From UBA4923 sp964486135 (GTDB taxonomy: Bacteria > Bacillota > Clostridia > Saccharofermentanales > DTU023): DNA of 19,206 nt. The notes beneath the pieces are model-generated. The model made no database searches. It saw only the letters and a list, made by a program, of their open reading frames with translations, and was not told the DNA's origin. The stretch lies in contig CAZAKT010000028.1 of the NCBI GenBank assembly GCA_964486135.1, positions 1 through 19,206 on the forward strand. The letters are read 5' to 3'. Positions 15,429 to 19,206 of this stretch are shown here, piece after piece (the first letter of the stretch is position 1; each line of letters opens with the position of its first letter). Made by a program: the position numbers and the translations under genes.

Positions 15429-16166
15429 TTACTCCTGTTCGCGTCCAAGGCCGCCAAAGCGGCGCTGGCGCGCATGGTAATCAGCGAGGGCCCTATCAAG
15501 CTCCCGGGCTCCAAAATCGGGCCAGAGACAGTCCTCAATATACAATTCGGTATAGGCGGTCTGCCAGATCAGGAAATTGGAGATCCGGTAATCGCCCCCC
15601 GTCCTGATCAATAACTCAGGTTCCGGGATATCAGGCAGGTAGAGATAGCGGGAGAAGGCCTCCTCGGTAAGGCCGTCAAGGGAGACCCCTCCCCTGGCTG
15701 CCTCTTCCGCCGCCAGGCGGGCAGCCCTCAGGATCTCCCGCCGGCCCCCGTAGTTGAAGGCGATGATGAGCTGGAGGGCCTGTCGATCCAGGGAGGAAGA
15801 TTCCGCCTCTTCCATGGTCCCGACGACCTGGGCGGGCAGTCCCTCCCGCTCCCCCATAAAACGGAGCCGGATCCCCTCCTCCTCCATCTCCCTGGCGTAT
15901 TTTTTGAAATACTGGGAAAAGAGGAACATTAGCGAATTGACCTCCGCCTTGGGCCGGCGCCAGTTCTCGGTGGAAAAGGCATAGACGGTCACATAGCGGA
16001 TTGACCGCTCCCGGCACAGGATACAGAGCTGGCGCAGGTTCTCCGCCCCCTGACGGTGGCCGAACTCACGCCGCCTGCCCCTTTCCTCTGCCCAGCGCCC
16101 ATTGCCGTCCATGATAACGGCCAGGTGCCTGAGGCACGCCTGTTTTGTATCCGTATCCTCTCCCAT
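15429..16166 (-). CDS. uppS: Undecaprenyl diphosphate synthase (cis-prenyltransferase)
   Basis: Adds isopentenyl diphosphate units to farnesyl diphosphate to make the C55 lipid carrier for peptidoglycan. Motifs: HLAVIMDGNGRWA with catalytic Asp20, GHRQG, YAFSTENWRRP (62-72), FNYGGR (137-142) and RTGGDYRISNF (188-198) followed by LWPDF. All five conserved regions are intact at 245 residues. It lies 9 nt after frr with only a weak ribosome binding site (GGCAGG). Its substrate supply depends on the MEP pathway, two genes of which are in the same operon. Confidence 0.96.
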   Translation of the reverse strand: MGEDTDTKQACLRHLAVIMDGNGRWAEERGRRREFGHRQGAENLRQLCILCRERSIRYVTVYAFSTENWRRPKAEVNSLMFLFSQYFKKYAREMEEEGIRLRFMGEREGLPAQVVGTMEEAESSSLDRQALQLIIAFNYGGRREILRAARLAAEEAARGGVSLDGLTEEAFSRYLYLPDIPEPELLIRTGGDYRISNFLIWQTAYTELYIEDCLWPDFGARELDRALADYHARQRRFGGLGREQE

Positions 16167-16175
16167 AGCCTGCCG

Positions 16176-16748
16176 TCAGATCTCCATGATCTCCTTGGTC
16201 TTCCGCTCGATCACACCGTCAATCTTTTCGACATAGCTGTCCGTCAGCTTCTGGATCTCATCAATCAGGCTGAAGGCGATATCCTCGGATACCTCCTTGT
16301 CCTTCTGCAGGGTTTTGAAGTGGTCATTGGCCTCACGCCGGATGTTGCGAATGGAGACCTTGGTGTCCTCCCCCCGACGGGTGACATCCCGGGTCAGCTC
16401 CAGCCGCCTTTCCTCTGTCATAGCGGGGAAAACGAGCCGGAGCGAACGTCCGTCATTGATGGGGTTAATCCCCAGGTCACTGGCCTGGATGGCGCGCTCA
16501 ATCTCCTTGAGCATACTGGTATCCCAGGGGACGACCAAAAGCATCTTGGCCTCGGGGACCTGGACATTGGCCACCTGGTTCAGGGGCGTCGGAACACCGT
16601 AATAGGGGACGCTGATCGTATCAAGGACGTGCGGATTGGCCCGTCCCGCACGGACCGTGCGCAGATCGTTCTCCAGGACCTCGATTGATTTCGTCATCTT
16701 GTCCTCGTAGACATTGATGGTCTGTTCATGGATATCTTGGACTGCCAT
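16176..16748 (-). CDS. frr: Ribosome recycling factor
   Basis: Releases ribosomes from mRNA after termination, together with EF-G. The sequence shows the typical LRTVRAGRANPHVLD start region, YYGVPTPLNQVANV, DLGINPINDGRSLRL, PAMTEERRLEL and the C-terminal coiled-coil helices. Its 190 residues are close to the usual 185. The ATG has a strong AGGAGGG site. A 79-nt gap separates it from pyrH and contains a candidate promoter. Confidence 0.97.
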   Translation of the reverse strand: MAVQDIHEQTINVYEDKMTKSIEVLENDLRTVRAGRANPHVLDTISVPYYGVPTPLNQVANVQVPEAKMLLVVPWDTSMLKEIERAIQASDLGINPINDGRSLRLVFPAMTEERRLELTRDVTRRGEDTKVSIRNIRREANDHFKTLQKDKEVSEDIAFSLIDEIQKLTDSYVEKIDGVIERKTKEIMEI

Positions 16749-16780
16749 TGAATCTCCCTCCTTCTATTTCTCGCAGACTT

Positions 16781-16789
16781 ATTCTATCA
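16781..16789 (-). promoter_or_regulatory. candidate extended -10 promoter for frr
   Basis: Minus-strand TGA followed by TAGAAT lies about 33 nt before the frr ATG. It matches the TGnTATAAT extended -10 pattern and the TGnTAGAAT of the prpC promoter. No good -35 hexamer sits 17 nt further upstream, so strength is uncertain. Confidence 0.4.
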
Positions 16790-16827
16790 AATCCGTTATT
16801 AAAGCCGATCCCAAGGGGCCAGGGCCC

Positions 16828-17526
16828 TTACCGGACTAGGGTTCCGATTTTCTGGCCCTGGGCCGCCCGGACTATGTTTTGGGGGTCGCTTCCGTTGAAG
16901 ACGATCAATTTGAGGCCATAGTCCCGGCAGAGGGCGGCTGCGGTGGCGTCAATGACGCCCAGCTTCCTTTCCAGGATCTCGCTGAAGCTGACCTCATCAA
17001 GAAGGAGGGCATCCTCATGCGCCTTGGGATCCTTGTCGAAGACCCCGTCCACCAGGGTCGATTTCAGGATGACCTGGGCCTGGATCTCCGCCGCCCGGAG
17101 GGCGGCCGCCGAGTCAGTCGAAAAGAAGGGACTCCCTGTCCCGCCGGCAAAGACCACAACCCGGCCCCGGTCCAGATGCCGCCTGGCCACCTCCCCATTC
17201 TGGGCCTCCCCCAGGGTCGGCAGGGGCAGGGCCGTCATCAGGCGGGCCACAAGCCCTTTCGCGGTCAGGGCGTCGACCAGGGCGATTGAATTCATTACGG
17301 TGGCCAGGATCCCGATCTTGTCGGCCGCCATCCTGTCCATGGCCTCGCTTTCGCGCCCCCGCCAGAAGTTGCCGCCTCCCACTACGATAGCCACTTCATG
17401 GCCCGCCCCGGACAGGTCGCTGACTATCCCGGCATAGCGTGAAAGCAGGGCCTGGTCCAGGCCCATCCCCTTCTCTCCTGCCAGCGCTTCCCCCGATAAT
17501 TTCAACAAGAGCCGACGGTATCTCAT
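16828..17526 (-). CDS. pyrH: Uridylate (UMP) kinase
   Basis: Phosphorylates UMP to UDP with ATP; a cytoplasmic hexamer of the amino-acid-kinase fold, usually inhibited by UTP. Motifs: LLKLSGEAL (7-15), VVGGGNFWRG (48-57), DRMAADKIGILATVMN (64-79), GGTGSPFFSTDSAA (128-141) and DGVFDKDPK (160-168). At 232 residues it is of normal length. The start ATG has GGAGGAGG 8 nt upstream. It follows the tsf terminator, so it probably needs its own promoter. Confidence 0.97.
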   Translation of the reverse strand: MRYRRLLLKLSGEALAGEKGMGLDQALLSRYAGIVSDLSGAGHEVAIVVGGGNFWRGRESEAMDRMAADKIGILATVMNSIALVDALTAKGLVARLMTALPLPTLGEAQNGEVARRHLDRGRVVVFAGGTGSPFFSTDSAAALRAAEIQAQVILKSTLVDGVFDKDPKAHEDALLLDEVSFSEILERKLGVIDATAAALCRDYGLKLIVFNGSDPQNIVRAAQGQKIGTLVR

Positions 17527-17575
17527 GGCCCAAACCTCCTCCAGGTATTATCTATTGATGATCTTCCCTTAGGGT

Positions 17576-17584
17576 ATTATCCCA
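17576..17584 (-). promoter_or_regulatory. candidate extended -10 promoter for pyrH
   Basis: Minus-strand TGG followed by GATAAT lies just downstream of the tsf terminator and about 50 nt before the pyrH ATG. No clear -35 is present. A second GGTATTATC copy (plus-strand reading) lies at 17544-17552 and could be an alternative site. A promoter is expected here because of the terminator upstream. Confidence 0.4.
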
Positions 17585-17602
17585 CATCGGGCAAATGTTT
17601 TC

Positions 17603-17634
17603 CCTAAAAAAAGAGGGCGACAGGCGCCCCCTTT
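17603..17634 (-). terminator. intrinsic terminator after tsf
   Basis: Minus-strand stem of about 8 bp, AGGGGGCG paired with CGCCCTCT (17625-17632 with 17612-17619, one G-U pair), a 5-nt loop, then a run of T (17606-17612). It lies about 20 nt after the tsf stop and separates rpsB-tsf from pyrH. Confidence 0.9.
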
Positions 17635-17652
17635 CATTAAAATCCTTGACGG

Positions 17653-18303
17653 TTACTTCTTCAGTTGGGCCGCCACCTCTTCGGCAAAGTCCTCCTGGCG
17701 CTTCTCCAGCCCCTCGCCCATCTCATAGCGGACGAAGCGGCGGACCTTGATATTCTCGCCTACCTTGCCGATCATTTCCTTGATCAGCTGCTCACAGGTC
17801 AGACTGTCATCACGGATGTATTGCTGCTCCATGAGGCAGACTTCCTCAAAGTACTTCTCCAAGCGGCCGTCCACAATCTTCTCAACGATCTTTTCGGGCT
17901 TGCCCGACTTGATCGCCTGGTTGCGGGCGATCTCACGCTCGCGCTCGATCACCTCTGCCGGGATATCCTCCCGCCGGACGTAAAGGGGCTTCAGGGCCGC
18001 CACCTGCATGGCCATATCCTTGACCAGGGCCTTGAACTCTTCGTTTCTGGCGGCGAAGTCCGTCTCTATATTTACCTCGATCAAAACGCCGATCCTGCCT
18101 CCCTCATGGATGTAGGAATCGACGATCCCCTCGGCGGCGATCCTGCCGGCCTTCTTCTCAGCCGTGGCCAGGTCATTCTCCCGCAGCCATTTTACGGCGG
18201 CCTGAACGTCACCACCGGCCGCTTCGAGAGCCTTCTTGCAATCCATCATGCCGGCTCCCGTCATATCTCTTAATTCTTTAACCATTTGCGCGGTAATTTG
18301 CAT
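17653..18303 (-). CDS. tsf: Translation elongation factor Ts
   Basis: Nucleotide exchange factor for EF-Tu. The N-terminal UBA-like domain is ITAQMVKELRDMTGAGMMDCKKAL, here residues 3 to about 26, and the core has IEVNIETDFAARNEEF (75-90). At 216 residues it is the short form, close to that of cyanobacteria and Thermus and many Clostridia, rather than the E. coli form (283). The ATG has GGGGAGG upstream. It follows rpsB, as in nearly all bacteria, and ends at the terminator. Confidence 0.97.
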   Translation of the reverse strand: MQITAQMVKELRDMTGAGMMDCKKALEAAGGDVQAAVKWLRENDLATAEKKAGRIAAEGIVDSYIHEGGRIGVLIEVNIETDFAARNEEFKALVKDMAMQVAALKPLYVRREDIPAEVIEREREIARNQAIKSGKPEKIVEKIVDGRLEKYFEEVCLMEQQYIRDDSLTCEQLIKEMIGKVGENIKVRRFVRYEMGEGLEKRQEDFAEEVAAQLKK

Positions 18304-18357
18304 CGCTGGTCCTCCCCTGCTTTTTTCGCTTTATCTTATGAATAATGTATACAGTTT

Positions 18358-18370
18358 GCGGCCTGGCCGC
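18358..18370 (-). other. small GC hairpin between rpsB and tsf
   Basis: GCGGC / GCCGC with a 3-nt loop, about 10 nt after the rpsB stop, followed by an AT-rich stretch without a U-run. It might set the rpsB to tsf expression ratio, or have no function. The 76-nt gap shows nothing else but the tsf ribosome binding site. Confidence 0.3.
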
Positions 18371-18379
18371 CAAAGGGGC

Positions 18380-19192
<813 letters not shown>

Positions 19193-19206
19193 AATACCTC
19201 CTGTTT

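Overview
The window is a dense block of bacterial housekeeping genes. Every complete gene lies on the minus strand, so transcription runs from right to left. Gene content and order are those of a Gram-positive, Firmicutes-type bacterium, most likely a Clostridia-like anaerobe of fairly high GC (about 60% by eye). The evidence is a PASTA-domain Ser/Thr kinase paired with a PP2C phosphatase, the priA-def-fmt-(zinc peptidase)-rsmB order, a MEP-type isoprenoid pathway, and strong GGAGG ribosome binding sites. I cannot name a genus from the sequence.

Layout in transcription order: (1) rpsB and tsf (ribosomal protein S2, EF-Ts), closed by a clear intrinsic terminator near 17603-17634. (2) pyrH, frr, uppS, cdsA, dxr, rseP, ispG: UMP kinase, ribosome recycling, undecaprenyl-PP synthesis, CDP-diacylglycerol synthesis, two MEP-pathway enzymes and a site-2 protease. 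Candidate extended -10 promoters precede pyrH and frr. (3) priA, def, fmt, a YugP-type membrane zinc peptidase and rsmB: replication restart, N-formyl-methionine metabolism and 16S rRNA methylation. (4) prpC, prkC, rpe, thiN: the phosphatase/kinase signalling pair, then ribulose-phosphate 3-epimerase and thiamine pyrophosphokinase. This block starts from a good promoter (4770-4798) and ends at a GC-rich terminator (94-110). A possible 27-residue small protein sits between thiN and that terminator. At the extreme left, the last 27 codons of an unidentified plus-strand gene converge on the operon.

Spacing is tight: 4-nt overlaps or gaps of 1 to 16 nt are common, so translational coupling is likely. 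Peptide deformylase and Met-tRNA formyltransferase, and the kinase and phosphatase, are adjacent functional pairs. uppS, dxr and ispG together supply and use isoprenoid precursors for cell-wall lipid carrier.

I found no mobile element, CRISPR array, tRNA, rRNA, defence cluster or clearly new system. The observations most worth checking are: the small ORF after thiN in the position where spoVM usually sits; the joining of the rpsB-ispG and priA-thiN clusters with only a short gap; the absence of rlmN and rsgA from their usual places; a PriA helicase whose DEEH box reads DEEQ; and two tandem hairpin repeats between priA and def.
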